A stretch of 64,000 nucleotides of DNA, taken from Sorghum bicolor (lineage: Eukaryota; Streptophyta; Magnoliopsida; Poales; Poaceae). The notes below the pieces were generated by a model, which saw nothing but the letters and a program-made list of their open reading frames with translations, did not search any database and was not told where the DNA came from. Shown one piece after another: positions 1-12,214 of this stretch. A program made the position numbers and the translations under genes. The number at the start of each line of letters is the position of its first letter. Position 1 is the first letter of the stretch. The stretch covers positions 16,708,946-16,772,945 of the forward strand of contig NC_012878.2 of the NCBI RefSeq assembly GCF_000003195.3. Direction: 5' to 3'.

Positions 1-148
1 TCCTTCTCTGGTACTCGTTCTCCATCTTGTCATTCTACAGCCCAAAATCCACTTTCACGGCGGCGGCACCATCCGAGGTCTCCAAGAACTTCAACGAAGG
101 CTTTCTTCACCAATCCCCCAAGTCTTCGACCTTCTTTCTTGTAAGAAA

Positions 149-2559
149 ATGGCCATCAACTTCATCGTGCCTGAGGTCAGTTCACCACCCCTCTTTTCCG
201 CACCTTTACTGTACTCCTGTTCATCCGCAATTCATCTTACTGAATACCCCTTTTTCTTTATTGTTCTTCTTTTTATCCTCAAAAACCTCTAGGATCTGGC
301 TGATAAGATCGTTATTCCTACCGATCAACCGCACCTCCAATGTCTTGGCCCACTAGGAAACCCAGATCCTACCGATCTGATAAACGCAGAGACAAACAGA
401 GTTCCTTTTAGAGCCGAAAACTTTTCCCTAGATCTATGGAAAGATGCCTTCCGTTCCTGGCCCAGTCCTACCAAGGGATGGAAGGATTGGTTCTGGAGAG
501 TCAGCCACTCAAATGAGGTTCAATGGGGCGAGCGAAAATTAGATCGGTGCATTAGGTTGTCTCTTGCCAATATGGAGAGAAATGAGTCACTGCTAATTGC
601 TGCCTCCTACTTTTGGTCGGACACGCTTAACGCTTTTGTCCTTGGCCACGGCCCTACTTCTCCTACACTTGCCGATGTGCTCATGCTTACCGGCTTAGAT
701 ATATCCACTCCTGATAACAGCCATCTATTTGACACCAGACCCAGTTCTAAGGTAGAATCTCGCTCTATCGGTGGTTGGTCTGGGTATATTCAGAAATACC
801 GAAGAACAGGACCTGTTAATCCAAATGAACAGACCACTTTCCTGAATATGTGGCTGGATAAGTTTGTATTCTGTGGCCGATCGGCAGGACGGACCTCTGT
901 CTACTTATCGGCAGCAGAAAGATTAGCCGATGGTGGCCGATTCCCTCTTGGCCGATACCTGCTCGGCTCTGTCTATCACCTCCTCCACCATGTAGCCAGG
1001 AAACTTCTGCTCGGCCAACCCATCAGCAACTTAGGGGGTCCTTGGTGGTTTATCAACATGTGGCTTAGTCTTCACATGCACAAGCGCCTCGAATTCGACC
1101 TCTTTGCACAGCGCTTCCCCAGGGACATAGCCGAGGACAATGAACTGCATGAAGAAGAATCGGCAACTCGCCCTCCCTTGAACTTTGGCGAGGCTGCCAT
1201 AGTCTTACCTGGCACTGGTGGTAATGAAGACCAGGTTAGCCAATTCTTTCTGACTCTATATGAAGGTCTGACTAGAGAACATCGAGCGTGGATGCCTTAT
1301 GAAAATCCAGATACCAGATTTCCCCTGATCTTCCACCCCTTCAATTATGCTCTCAACAAGGACCGTGACGTGATGATTGCAATTATCACCCCAAGGGCCA
1401 TACCCGTGAACTTCTTTGGCAGTGGGAAAGCTTCTAACCTGACCTATGAATTTTATAACCCATCGGCACTAGCTCGCCAATTGGTTTCGGCCAATTGCCG
1501 ATCGCACTTTGCTACGCCGATGTGATAAAGCCAAGGGAGACTATCACCAGCAATCTTGAATGGATCAGGGTAGCACAACTTCCGCCAAACACCGATACAG
1601 ATGTCGATCTATCGGCTTGGATCCCAGCCCTCTTCATTACTCAGGCATACAAACAGTGGTGGGAAGAATGGAAAGAGAATCTGTTCTGCAGATCGGCCCT
1701 TACATACCGTGGTATGATCGACCCCAAATACAAAGTCCCTGATAATACTGTAAGTACTTTAAACTGATACTCCAACCCTTTCATTTTTACTTCCCATCGG
1801 TAACTTACTTTCTTTGTTGTATACAGGTCGATGATATGCCACCATTAGTCAGCAGGAGTGGCAGGCCGATTGAACTCCTTCCATCGGGCCTGATTTCTTT
1901 GATCGGCAACAACGCTCAAACCTTGGCTACTATAATGCATCGGGGTGTGCGTCTTAAGAAAGTCACCACCAAGCGGACGAAAACATCCCCATCGGTAGCT
2001 GCCACTGCTTTGGCACAAGCCTTCAAGGTAAATTCTCAAATTCTTCAACTTATACCGATTCCATTCTTATACTTACACAAATTTTCAGGACACATCGGCT
2101 AGCATGGGAGCTTCATCGGTAGCTTTACTATTTTACTAGAACCTCATCAATATCCTGTTACACTTGTACTCACAAAACTTTCATTGTTGTATCAGCACAC
2201 TAGCAAATCGGCAAAGACCAGAAGCACGACTGCCGATGCCCCCCAGTCCAGCCAACCAAAGAGAAAAGGTTCCAAGAGCACCAGAACACAAGCCAAGCGT
2301 CAGAGAACAGCAACGCCTCACCCTCCTCCAAGGTCACCGATCCTGATGGAATTGTCTCCCTCTTCTCCAGAAGCTCAGATACAACAAGCGCCGTCTCCTC
2401 TTCAGCCACAAGAAGAACCCCAAACAGAAGAACTCCAGCTAGAAGAACCTCAGCCAGAAGGAACATCGGCTGATGTACACGAGCAGACCGCTGATCCAGC
2501 AAGCTTAATCATATCATTGGTAGTCTCCTTGATTCAGACAAGTACTGCACCCCCTCAAG
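149..2559 (+). pseudogene. Plant mobile domain (PMD) gene of element A, 5' part, antisense to the element
   Basis: PMD (aminotransferase-like, PF10536) proteins include host nuclear silencing factors related to Arabidopsis MAIN/MAIL1 and versions carried by transposons. I read exons 149-175, 293-1749, 1827-2027, 2089-2118 and 2196-2559 with GT-AG borders and matching phases. Recognisable strings include LADVLMLTGLDIS, GGPWWFINMWL and ALFITQAYKQWW. Exon 5 encodes a basic, NLS-like stretch (PKRKGSK) and then a Pro/Glu/Gln-rich linker. Comparison with copy X shows a 1-bp deletion near 1487 that shifts the frame into a stop at 1523. The gene runs opposite to gag-pol. B1 lies in the next intron, and the gene resumes at 18442. 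Exon borders are my inference from splice motifs and from conservation in X. Confidence 0.85.
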
Positions 2560-2591
2560 GTAACACACTTTCTATTTATTGCCGATGAACC

Positions 2592-3823
2592 TGTTGATAT
2601 TTGGGAACGCAGTAAGGAATGGATCCGCAAGCACACGGATATCGGTGAGCCCTTCACCCGGGAGGTTATACAGATTATCGTATTTATTTTTTTACCACTA
2701 GGAGAAAGAGTGCATCTAACTAACCCGGTCTATTACTACTAACCCTTTAGGCAACAAAGAATGTTTCTCGATGTGAGTGATAAATAGAGAAGACTACAAC
2801 CGTAATCTCCTTCTAACCTTGGCAAGGATGATCTACTGTTCTATTGGGGAGGCTAACGGAATCTAGACACCACAAAGGATGTTCAACCCGCACCTATAAA
2901 CCCTATCCTTCCTGCTAACGAGATATGGTCTTCAAAGGTAACTCGAAAATGTCACGTTCCTCGCTACTACCACGGTCTAGCTAGTCAGGGAATATCTATG
3001 AGTATCCTAGCTTAAACACCACGTCTACGCTAGAGATGATTACTCTAAACTCTACGCAAAGAGATTAAAGTAAACTCATAAACCAAAAGAACAATAAAAT
3101 AAGAACTTACTAGAATTTAGATGTCGAAATACTGAAGAATCCTAGGAGCAAGCCTCGGGTTAGGAGAACTTGATCCCGCAGGTACAAGCTCGGAGTAGAC
3201 ACCCACACGCCGGGCTTCCTCCGATCTACACCTCCACTCTATCTCTCTCAATCTAGTAGAAACTAGAAGATCTATTTCTACTCACATTGGTTGCTAAGCC
3301 TAAAAAGCAATTTTATTTAGAGAACAGGTTTTCCTTCGAGGGCTCCCCTCAACTCTATGATAAACTTGTCTCCTCCAGGGGCCAGGGGGTCTGGTTTTAT
3401 AGTCCCTTCAAGTGAACGTGAGCCATTGGATCAAACCGACATTGATTGGATGGTTATCCTTGATCCTTTAGGTTGGTGGAACGTCGTGTGTGAAAAGAGT
3501 CCCGAACCAAGTCTAGAGGGGGGCAGGCGCCCAGGTCAACTGGGCGGGCGCCCAGTGCCTGGCCCCGTTCGGCCTCCGCTTCCTTCCCGTGGCTTCTGGA
3601 GTCTTCTAGATGGTAGAAAATTGCGCGGTGCGTTGATATCTCTATGTAATCCCAACATGTGGGCCTTTCTTCCTTATTTCCTGATAACCCCCTGCAGAAA
3701 CAGATAAACAACAAAACTCGTGGAATTCTGTCAGATCAAACCCTAATTCTAGGTGTTGTTTGCATATTGGTCCTTTCTCTTGTTTATTTGATAATTAAAA
3801 TTGATACTTAAGAACCGTCAACA
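2592..3823 (-). repeat. B1 3' LTR (1232 bp)
   Basis: It starts TGTTGATATT and ends CCGTCAACA on the plus strand, so TG...CA in element orientation. It is the same family as the solo LTR 45643-46866 and the split LTR 28462-36782. A TATAAAA lies on the minus strand at 3401-3395, downstream of an inverted repeat built on GGATCAA. A GC-rich pair of GGCGCC boxes is at about 3525-3565. A U5 hairpin lies near 2623-2640. Confidence 0.92.
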
Positions 3824-3841
3824 AATACCCCCATACTTAGG
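3824..3841 (-). other. B1 polypurine tract
   Basis: On the minus strand the bases AAGTATGGGGGTATT lie immediately before the 3' LTR start TGTTGACGG. This is where plus-strand DNA synthesis is primed. Three similar tracts occur further inside the element (4904-4920, 5315-5331, 5693-5709). Confidence 0.8.
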
Positions 3842-4830
3842 CTTTTACTCGTCCTAGGGAAAAGGATGGTTAAGAACAATATCTGGGGTAAAACATTTTT
3901 AAAACATTCTCTTCATAACTGCAGGGTGTTAAAATCCACTGTGTACTGTAGTCACGGAAGTATATGGTTAAGAGTAGAGATCTTTTCTTCTCAATCCTGT
4001 CACTTGGAGTTTTTGTATATTTTTGAAAGAAAGTTAGCATACCTTTTATCCTCATAGGTTTTCTCAGATCACTCATTATCTTTTATATATCTCACTGAGG
4101 CTATTTTAATTTGCAAAAATTCTCAAGCATACTTACTTTACATTTATTGCTTGGTCAAAACGGGATCCGAGGAGGGGAGTGTCATACTCTTAGATCAAAG
4201 ACTTTGGAAATTAAAATCCTTGTCAACTCTTACTGGCATATTGCTTATTATAGGGACCATGGTCTATCATTTTCTTTTTGTTCTCTCTTTTTTTTTAAGT
4301 GGATACCAAGGTATCCCTAATTCTACTGCCGGACACTTATCCTTTTTTTCTACGAGGTTGTCGAGCACTTGCTCCTTTTTATTTCCTCGAAATATCTTTA
4401 TTTTTTTGCATAGCCCATGCCTCTAATGCAATAATACTTCGAAAGAGTGAATCTTTGTGAATAAATGTCTTGATCTTAGGAGCATGATAAATCTCTCAAC
4501 AAGGGTCTAACTCATTTTGAACAAACTCAATACAGAGTAGATAGCCTTTATAATCATAATTAATATTTTCAGTTTTATCAGGCATATAAAACACTGAGGA
4601 TGGTAGATAGAATTTGAAATAAATTCTCCAAGCAACAATGATATCAGGAATAAGAAACTTATACTCTACCATCTCATATTCCACAATGACTTAAGTAACA
4701 CAGGATTTTTAAAATGATTTTTTAATAATTGCAAGTTTCAAGAAATATCATAGAGTGAGATTAATCATGATTAGAAACATTTTAATCTTTATCATGTCGG
4801 AAACAATATTCTGCATAATCCAAGATATGT
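3842..4830 (-). other. B1 3' noncoding region with three-hairpin module
   Basis: No coding region is supported here. At 4301-4374 lie three short inverted repeats in a row: GGATACC/GGTATCC with a 2-nt spacer (4301-4316), GGACA-type (4331-4342, one mismatch) and GAGCA/TGCTC (4363-4374). The same three, with compensatory base changes, occur in D (14588-14683) and C (33544-33638). The remainder is AT-rich with no recognisable gene. Confidence 0.7.
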
Positions 4831-5897
<1,067 letters not shown>

Positions 5898-5911
5898 CTA
5901 ATCTAGATAAC

Positions 5912-6541
5912 TTAGCGGCGCTCTAATTCCTTAATCTTCTTATTGGCACTGGCAAGATCATGCCTAAGGCCTAATATAACAGTGTTGTGGTTAGAGAGCT
6001 GCCTAGTAAGGGAATTAATCGAGGACTGGAGGTCTATGATAACTGTGTCTACCCTGCGAATGTCCTCATCAATATCCATTATAGTCTTGCAACGCTTGGG
6101 AGGTGTCTCAAAAGCATTGAGAGCATGCTTCGGGGCTGCCTTTGGAGGGATGAAACGAACTTTGGCTGCTCTAACCCCTTCAAAGTAAGGCCTTTCCTCC
6201 TCCATAGTGTAGCGTACACTGCTGATCTCGCCGCTCCGGTTGGTCTTGACTCCAACGACCCTTTCATTGGGTCTGGGTGGAAGGATCCTCATGCCGGTTG
6301 GCACCTTGATGGTGGTCTTCGTCTTGGATGATGATCCCTTAAGGAGTAGGGGTTGTGGCGGTGCGGTGAGAACTGGTTGAGCATGGTAGGATTGGGCGGA
6401 GCTGCGTTGGGGTAATGGCATGGCTTCTAGCTGTCGCTCTGTGTTGGCCGAGACGAGAGCACAGGCGTCGGGGTCTTCCTCAGGCTTCATGTTGAGGTTG
6501 AAGGGGACGACTTCCCAATCATCGTGGAACTTCTCGGGCAT
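5912..6541 (-). CDS. Extra ORF downstream of integrase in B1 (env position), function unknown
   Basis: This is an uninterrupted 209-residue ORF located between pol and the 3' LTR, where Athila elements carry an additional ORF often called env-like. I see no signal peptide and no membrane segment. The N-terminal third is polar. The middle is basic with PPRPNERVVG. The C-terminal 55 residues look like a coiled coil (DLQSSINSLTRQLSNH, then ANKKIKELERR). It is the only long intact ORF in B1, while gag and pol are broken. It could be a captured host fragment rather than a true envelope relic. The product and its expression are unknown. Confidence 0.6.
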   Translation of the reverse strand: MPEKFHDDWEVVPFNLNMKPEEDPDACALVSANTERQLEAMPLPQRSSAQSYHAQPVLTAPPQPLLLKGSSSKTKTTIKVPTGMRILPPRPNERVVGVKTNRSGEISSVRYTMEEERPYFEGVRAAKVRFIPPKAAPKHALNAFETPPKRCKTIMDIDEDIRRVDTVIIDLQSSINSLTRQLSNHNTVILGLRHDLASANKKIKELERR

Positions 6542-6947
6542 TGGAGCAGCAAGGAACTAATCAAGCTCTAATTGAAGAAGAGAAGGCTTGGTGGTTTGGT
6601 GTTTGAAAACTGATGTCAGGGGTCTGTTTATATAGGGGTCAAAAAGTGCCGCTAGGGGTTGTTCGGGTTGCTCCCGTCGATGTGCGTGCAAAACTTTCCA
6701 TCTGAGGGATTATTCGGATTACCATTAGTGCATTTTCCATAACAGAGAAAATCGGGACCGAGGGGGAACAGGAGCTGGGCACCCGCCCACCTGATCTGGG
6801 CGCCCGCCCTCTCTCTGGCCCCTCTGTGGGCCCACTTTCTCGAGCGCGTTTCTAGATGCAAAACTATTTACGAAAATATGTGTATGACCCAAAAACATCA
6901 GACTAAAAAGGTCGGGCTCTAATTCTCCATGGGAAGGTAAAAATGGA
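6542..6947 (-). promoter_or_regulatory. Spacer upstream of the extra ORF with TATA box and GC boxes
   Basis: On the minus strand CCCCTATATAAACAG (about 6640-6626) lies roughly 90 bases before the ATG at 6541. Further upstream, 6775-6820, are two GC-rich boxes (GGGCACCCGCCC and GGGCGCCCGCCC on the plus strand) like the pair in the U3 of the LTRs of this family. A separate promoter for the downstream ORF is my inference. Confidence 0.4.
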
Positions 6948-9842
6948 CTAGTCTATTTCTTCTAATTCTTTATTGGGCTCTAAAAATAATTTAAGACGTT
7001 GACCATTTACCTTGAATAACATACCTTCGTCATTTTGAAGTGTGATAGCTCCGTGGGATGATGAATTGATTACCTTGAATGGGCCTTCCCATTTGCTCTG
7101 GAGTTTTCCATGCCCGAAAAGCTTCACCCTGGAATTAAAAAGTAATACCTTATCTCCAGGTGTGGACTCCTTCTTCTTGATTCTCTTGTCATGCCACCTT
7201 TTGACTCTTTCTTTGTGGACCTTCGAATTGTGATATGCTTTCTCTCGCCATTCTTCCAATTCTGATAGTTGTATTCTTCTATGATCTCCAGCAACATCTA
7301 GGTCCATATTCCATCTCTTTATGGCACAGTGTGCTTTGAACTCTAGTTCAACACGTAGGTGGCAAGTCTTCCCGTACACCAATTGGTATGGAGACATTCC
7401 AATTGGGGTCTTGTATGCTGTCCCGTATGCCCAGAGTGCATCGGGTAACTTGTCTTTCCATGCCGTTCCCATTTCATTTACTGTCTTCTGAAGAATATTA
7501 TTGATTTGTTTGTTGGAAGTCTCTGCTTGGCCACTTGTCTGAGGATGATAGGGGGTAGCGATGTTGTGATGGATTCCATGTTTTGATAGATATTGCTTGA
7601 AGCGTTTATTGATGAAGTGTGCTCCTCCATCACTTATCACTACTCTGGGGACTCCAAATCATGGAAATATAATTTCTTCAAACATCCTCTTGGAACTGAT
7701 GTTGTCGGCATGCTTGCAAGGTAATGCCTCTACCCACTTGGAGACGTAGTCAACTACCACCAAAATGTACTCACACTTCTTTGATGGAGGAAAGGGACCC
7801 ATATAGTCTATTCCCCAGACATCAAAGAGCTCAATCTGAAGGTTGTTGGTGAGTGGCATTGCATCCCTTGTATTTATGTTTCCGTACCTTTGACATGGTC
7901 CACATCTTCTGATATATTGCTTCGTGTCTTCATACATTGTAGGCCAGTAGAATCCACATTGCCAGATCTTTGAATGTGTACGGAATGCTCCATAATGACC
8001 TCCATATGGTGATGAATGACATCTGTCGATGATCTTCCATCCTTCCTCAGTGGTCACACATCTCCTGAGTAAGCCATCAGAGCATACTCGGAAGAGGTAT
8101 GGCTCATCCCATATATGTGAACGACTTTCTTGAATAAGCTTCTTCTTGTTTGCTCCTGGTGGTACATACCCTGAAACCATAAAATTAACAATATCTGCAT
8201 ACCAGGGGTCAGACCTGTTCATCCCATAGAGCATGTCGTCCCGGAGTGAATCATTGATGGGGGTTTCCTGTGGACTCTTAAAATACATTCTAGACAAGTG
8301 ATAAGCAACAAAATGTTCTACTCCCTTTTTATCTTTTATTTCTAAGTCAAATTCTTGAAGTAATAAGGTCCATCTAATCAGGCGAGGTTTAGCATCTTTT
8401 TTAGTGCGCAAATATTTTAGTGCAGCATGATCAGTGTAAACAATTATTTTAGCTCCAACTAAATAAGATCTAAATTTTTCAATGGCAAAGACAACAGCCA
8501 GAAGCTCTTTTTCATTGGTTGCATAGTTAAGTTGAGCTCCTGTCAAAGTTTTACTAGCTTAAGAAATTACATGATGCTTCTTATTTTTAGTTTGTCCCAA
8601 TACTGCCCCCACAGCATAATCACTAGCATCACACATAATTTCAAAAGGCAACGACCAATCATGGGGTTGAATGATTGGTGCAGAGATGAGTGCTTTCTTT
8701 AATAAATTAAAAGATGTTAGACATGCATCATCAAATTCGAAAGGAGCATCCTTGGCTAGCAAAAGAGTAAGTGGTCTAGCAATAAATGAAAAATCTTTTA
8801 TGAATCTACGATAAAAACCAGCATGGCCAAGAAAGCTTCGAATTCCTTTTATGTTCACAGGTGGAGGTAGTTGTTCAATTACTTCAATTTTAGCTTTGTC
8901 TACCTCAATACCTCTTTCAGACACTAGGTGTCCCAGCACTATTCCTTCCCTAACCATGAAATGACATTTTTCCCAATTAAGGACTAAGTGCTTTTCTTCA
9001 CATCTTTGCAAAACCTTGTCTAAGTTTTCAAGACAACTATCAAAAGTTTTTCCATAAATAGAGAAATCATCCATGAAAACTTCCATAATCTCTTCAATCA
9101 TATCAGAAAATATAGACATTATGCATCTTTGAAAAGAAGCTGGTGCATTACATAACCCAAAAGACATTCTACGGTAAGCATAAGTTCCATATGGGCATGT
9201 AAAAGTGGTTTTGCTTTGATCATCAGGATGGATCGGGATTTGGTGATACCCTGAATATCCATCTAAGAAACAGAAGAACGAATGGTTTGCTAACCGCTCT
9301 AGCATCACATCTATGAAAGGTAAAGGAAAATGATCCTTTCTCGTGGCTTTGTTCAGTTTTCTATAGTCTATGCACATCCGCCATCCTGTGACGGTGCATT
9401 GCGGAATTAGCTCGTTCTTTTCATTCATAATAACAGTCATGCCTCCCTTTTTAGGCGCAACTTGAACTGGGCTTACCCACTCACTGTGCAGCATAGGATA
9501 TATAATCCCTGCATGCAGCAACTTTATAACTTCCTTTTTAACTACCTCTCTCATAGTGTTGTTAAGTCTACGTTGGGGTTCTTGAGAAGGTGAAACAGAA
9601 GGATCTGTTGGAATACGATGGGTACAAATCATAGGACTGATTCCTGTAAGATGTTGGAGTGAGTAACCGAAAACTGAGTGATGTTTCTCAAGAATGGTCA
9701 TTAATCGCAGAGTTTGCTCCTCAGTGAGTTTATCGCTAATGATCACAGGAAACTCTGGATTATTGTTTAGGAAAGCATAGATAAGACCGGGTGCTAAAGT
9801 TTTAAGCTCTATGGGGGGGTCTAGGTGTTTCTGCAAACTCAT
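6948..9842 (-). pseudogene. B1 pol: reverse transcriptase, RNase H, integrase (broken)
   Basis: RT lies at 9842-8559, with VCPKKGG-like entry, CIDYRKLNKAT, SFGLCNAPASFQ and the catalytic FMDD. RNase H follows (8546 on, [22 protein letters not shown]). Integrase has the HHCC zinc finger ([11 protein letters not shown] then CGPCQRYG), Asp in WGIDYMGPF, Asp in ISDGGAHF and Glu in SGQAETSNK. The C-terminal part ends with WEGPFKV. A stop at 8556-8558 separates RT from RNase H, where a Tyr codon is expected. A TGA at 7656-7658 replaces an expected Arg codon in integrase. The reading frame entering RT is shifted at a run of seven G near 9811-9817; copy B2 has GGGAGG there and stays open. Confidence 0.9.
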
Positions 9843-11313
9843 CTAAGGGTTCAGGTTCAGAAGGTTCGGCTTCTTCTTCTATGAAGAAAGGAGTTTCGTC
9901 TTCTAAGTCTGATTCTTCTAAAAGTTCAAGAGATGCATCCTTTACCTCCTCCATAGGATCAGGCAAAAGATATGACTCGGCCTTATTATTCAAAGAGTGT
10001 GAAATTGTTATTGGGATTTTAAAAGCTTTTCTAAAAGAAATGTGTAGCTTTCCAGTATGACCTTCATAAAGGAGTCTTCTAAAAGGTTGTCCTATCAACA
10101 GGTCGAGGTCCCATGTATCAAAGATATAGAAGTTCAAATGAACCATGGAGCCTTCTACCGTAAGAGGTAGGACATTAATAATTCCAAGACTGGGGACTAA
10201 TCATCCTGAAGATTCCTTTATGACTTTTGTTGTGGGGGTTAAGACAAGATTTTTAAATAGTTTAAGTGCAAAAGTTTCAAACATGATGTTGATCCCCACA
10301 ACAGGATTATAGAGAGCATTAAATCGATCAGAATTATAAGCACAGCGTATAGTTATAGAGGGTGTGCCCAAATGGATCACATTAGAGGAAAGCTCTGATT
10401 CCTCCAACCACTCGCTACTCATGACTGAGATAAGCTCTCTCAATTGATATTCACTTGGAAAATAAATGCTAAACTGGCCATTTTGGGGTTTATCAATAGA
10501 ATGGTAGTTTGAAATGTTTCCAAAGTCGGCAAAAAGATCGGATTCTATATCCAGCATGAAGTCCGGTGGTGGAATTTCTTCCTCTTGTGGCTCAGAACAT
10601 GGGATAGCTAAAGTAGATGAAGAATTTGGCAGAGTGTCTACTTCGGCTTCGTAGGTTTCATCATGAAGGGTATTATCCATCTCAGCTTCTAGGATTCTAT
10701 CAAGGATCACTCTAGCTTCATCAGTAGGGATGCGAAAGAAAGAACCTCTAGACATTGTGTGTAGCATTTGTTTGTGATTTTTCTAAAGACCTCGAAAAAA
10801 GTGAAATAAAAGAATAGGGTCTTCAAGATTATGGTTTGGACCAGATTCTAAAAGATTAGAAAAACATTTCCAAGATTTTCCCAAAGTTTCATTATCTTTT
10901 TGTTTAAAAGATAGGACTTCGAGTCTAAGGTCGCCGATACGGTCGAGAGAATAAAAATCTAGACAAAAGTTGGCTCGTAAAACTCCACATTCACCTCGTT
11001 GTTGACTTACCTTCTGACTGTATCATTGTCTAGCTTCTCCCCTTAAGGAAAAAGGAAAAAGCTTCCAACGTAAAGTTTTATCAGAAATGCCTTCAATGCG
11101 AAGACAATCACATGTTTGCTCAAAATCTCTAATATGAAGGTAAGGGTTTTCGTCTTCCTTTCCCGAAAAAGATAGGTTTTGAATCATAGCAATCAACCTA
11201 GAACTTAACCTATATTGGGATGTTTGGATAGGCTGTGATGACTCCCATGGTAAAAGGTCAGTTTCCGAAGGTGTTGCAAATTGGTAGATTGATTGAGAAT
11301 CTTGGTTTTCCAT
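9843..11313 (-). pseudogene. B1 gag and protease-like region (broken)
   Basis: Gag starts at 11313 (MENQDSQSIYQFATPSETD) and includes the conserved retrotransposon gag core (CLRIEGISDKTLRWKLFPF). It stops at 11023, where TGA replaces a Trp codon that is intact in B2. A second open stretch, 10767-10201, is acidic and enters a retropepsin-like fold: FNALYNPVVGINIM aligns without gaps to the usual ALCDLGASVNIM, but the catalytic Asp-x-Gly is Asn-Pro-Val. A TGA at 10201-10203 splits this domain, and the same TGA is present in B2. The frame continues at 10200-9802 (LLIGQPFRRLL, the position of LGRPFL). Confidence 0.8.
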
Positions 11314-11417
11314 AAGGTAAGAGAAAATAAATACAGAATATAAAAGATAAGAAAAGATAAAAGTATAGATACAAGCTAGTAGTAAGACTAAAGGTTATCT
11401 CAGCAAACCGTCTTTCT

Positions 11418-11434
11418 CCCCGGCAACGGCGCCA
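11418..11434 (-). other. B1 primer binding site, tRNA-Asp
   Basis: On the minus strand TGGCGCCGTTGCCGGGG lies 8 bases inside the 5' LTR. It is complementary to the 3' end of plant tRNA-Asp. The same site occurs in B2, C and F. Confidence 0.92.
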
Positions 11435-11442
11435 GAAATGCT

Positions 11443-12214
11443 TGTTGATATTTAGGAACGCAATAAGGAATTGATCCGCAAGCGCACGGATATCGGTGAG
11501 CATTTCACCCGAGAGGTTATCCAGAGTAACGTATTTATTTTTTTACCACTAGGAGAAAGAGTGCATCTGACTAACCTGGTCTATTACTACTAACCCTTTA
11601 GGCAACAAAGAATATTTCTCGATGTGAGTGATAAATAGAGAAGACTACAACCGTAATCTCCTTCTAACCTTGGTAAGGATGATTTACTGTTCTATTGGGG
11701 AGGCTAACGGAATCTAGACAGCACAAAGGATGTTCAACCTGTAGACACCACAAAGGATGTTCAACCTGCACCTATAAACCCTATCCTTCATGCTAACGAG
11801 ATATGGTCTGCAAAGGTAACTCGAAAATGTCACGTTCCTCGCTACTACCATGGTCTAGCTAGTCAGGGAATATCTATGAGTATCCTAGCCCAAACACCAC
11901 GTCTACGCTAGAGATGATTACTCTAAACTCTACGCAAAGAGATTAAAGTAAACTCATAAACCAAAGAACAATAAAACAAGAACTTACTAGAATTTAGAAG
12001 TTAAAATACTGAAGAATGCTAGGAGGAAGCTTCGGGTTAGGAGAACTTGATCCCGCAGGTACAAGCTCGGAGTAGACACCGACAGGCCGGGCTTTCTCCG
12101 ATCTACACCTCCACTCTATCTCTCTCAATCTAGTAGAAACTAGAAGATCTATTTCTACTCACATTGGTTGCTAAGCCTAAAAAGAAATTTTATTTAGAGA
12201 AGAGGTTTTCCTTC
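11443..12214 (-). repeat. B1 5' LTR, left part (U5 side)
   Basis: It starts TGTTGATATTT and follows the 3' LTR 2592-3823 closely until GGTTTTCCTTC, where the D-type LTR begins. It has a 45-bp local duplication at about 11715-11765 (the GACA(G/C)CACAAAGGATGTTCAACC phrase twice). The right part of this LTR is at about 18061-18397. Confidence 0.85.

Noticed and set aside
5912..6541. Viral-type envelope protein
   Set aside because: The position fits, but there is no signal peptide, no transmembrane segment and no glycoprotein-like Cys pattern. I call it only an extra ORF.
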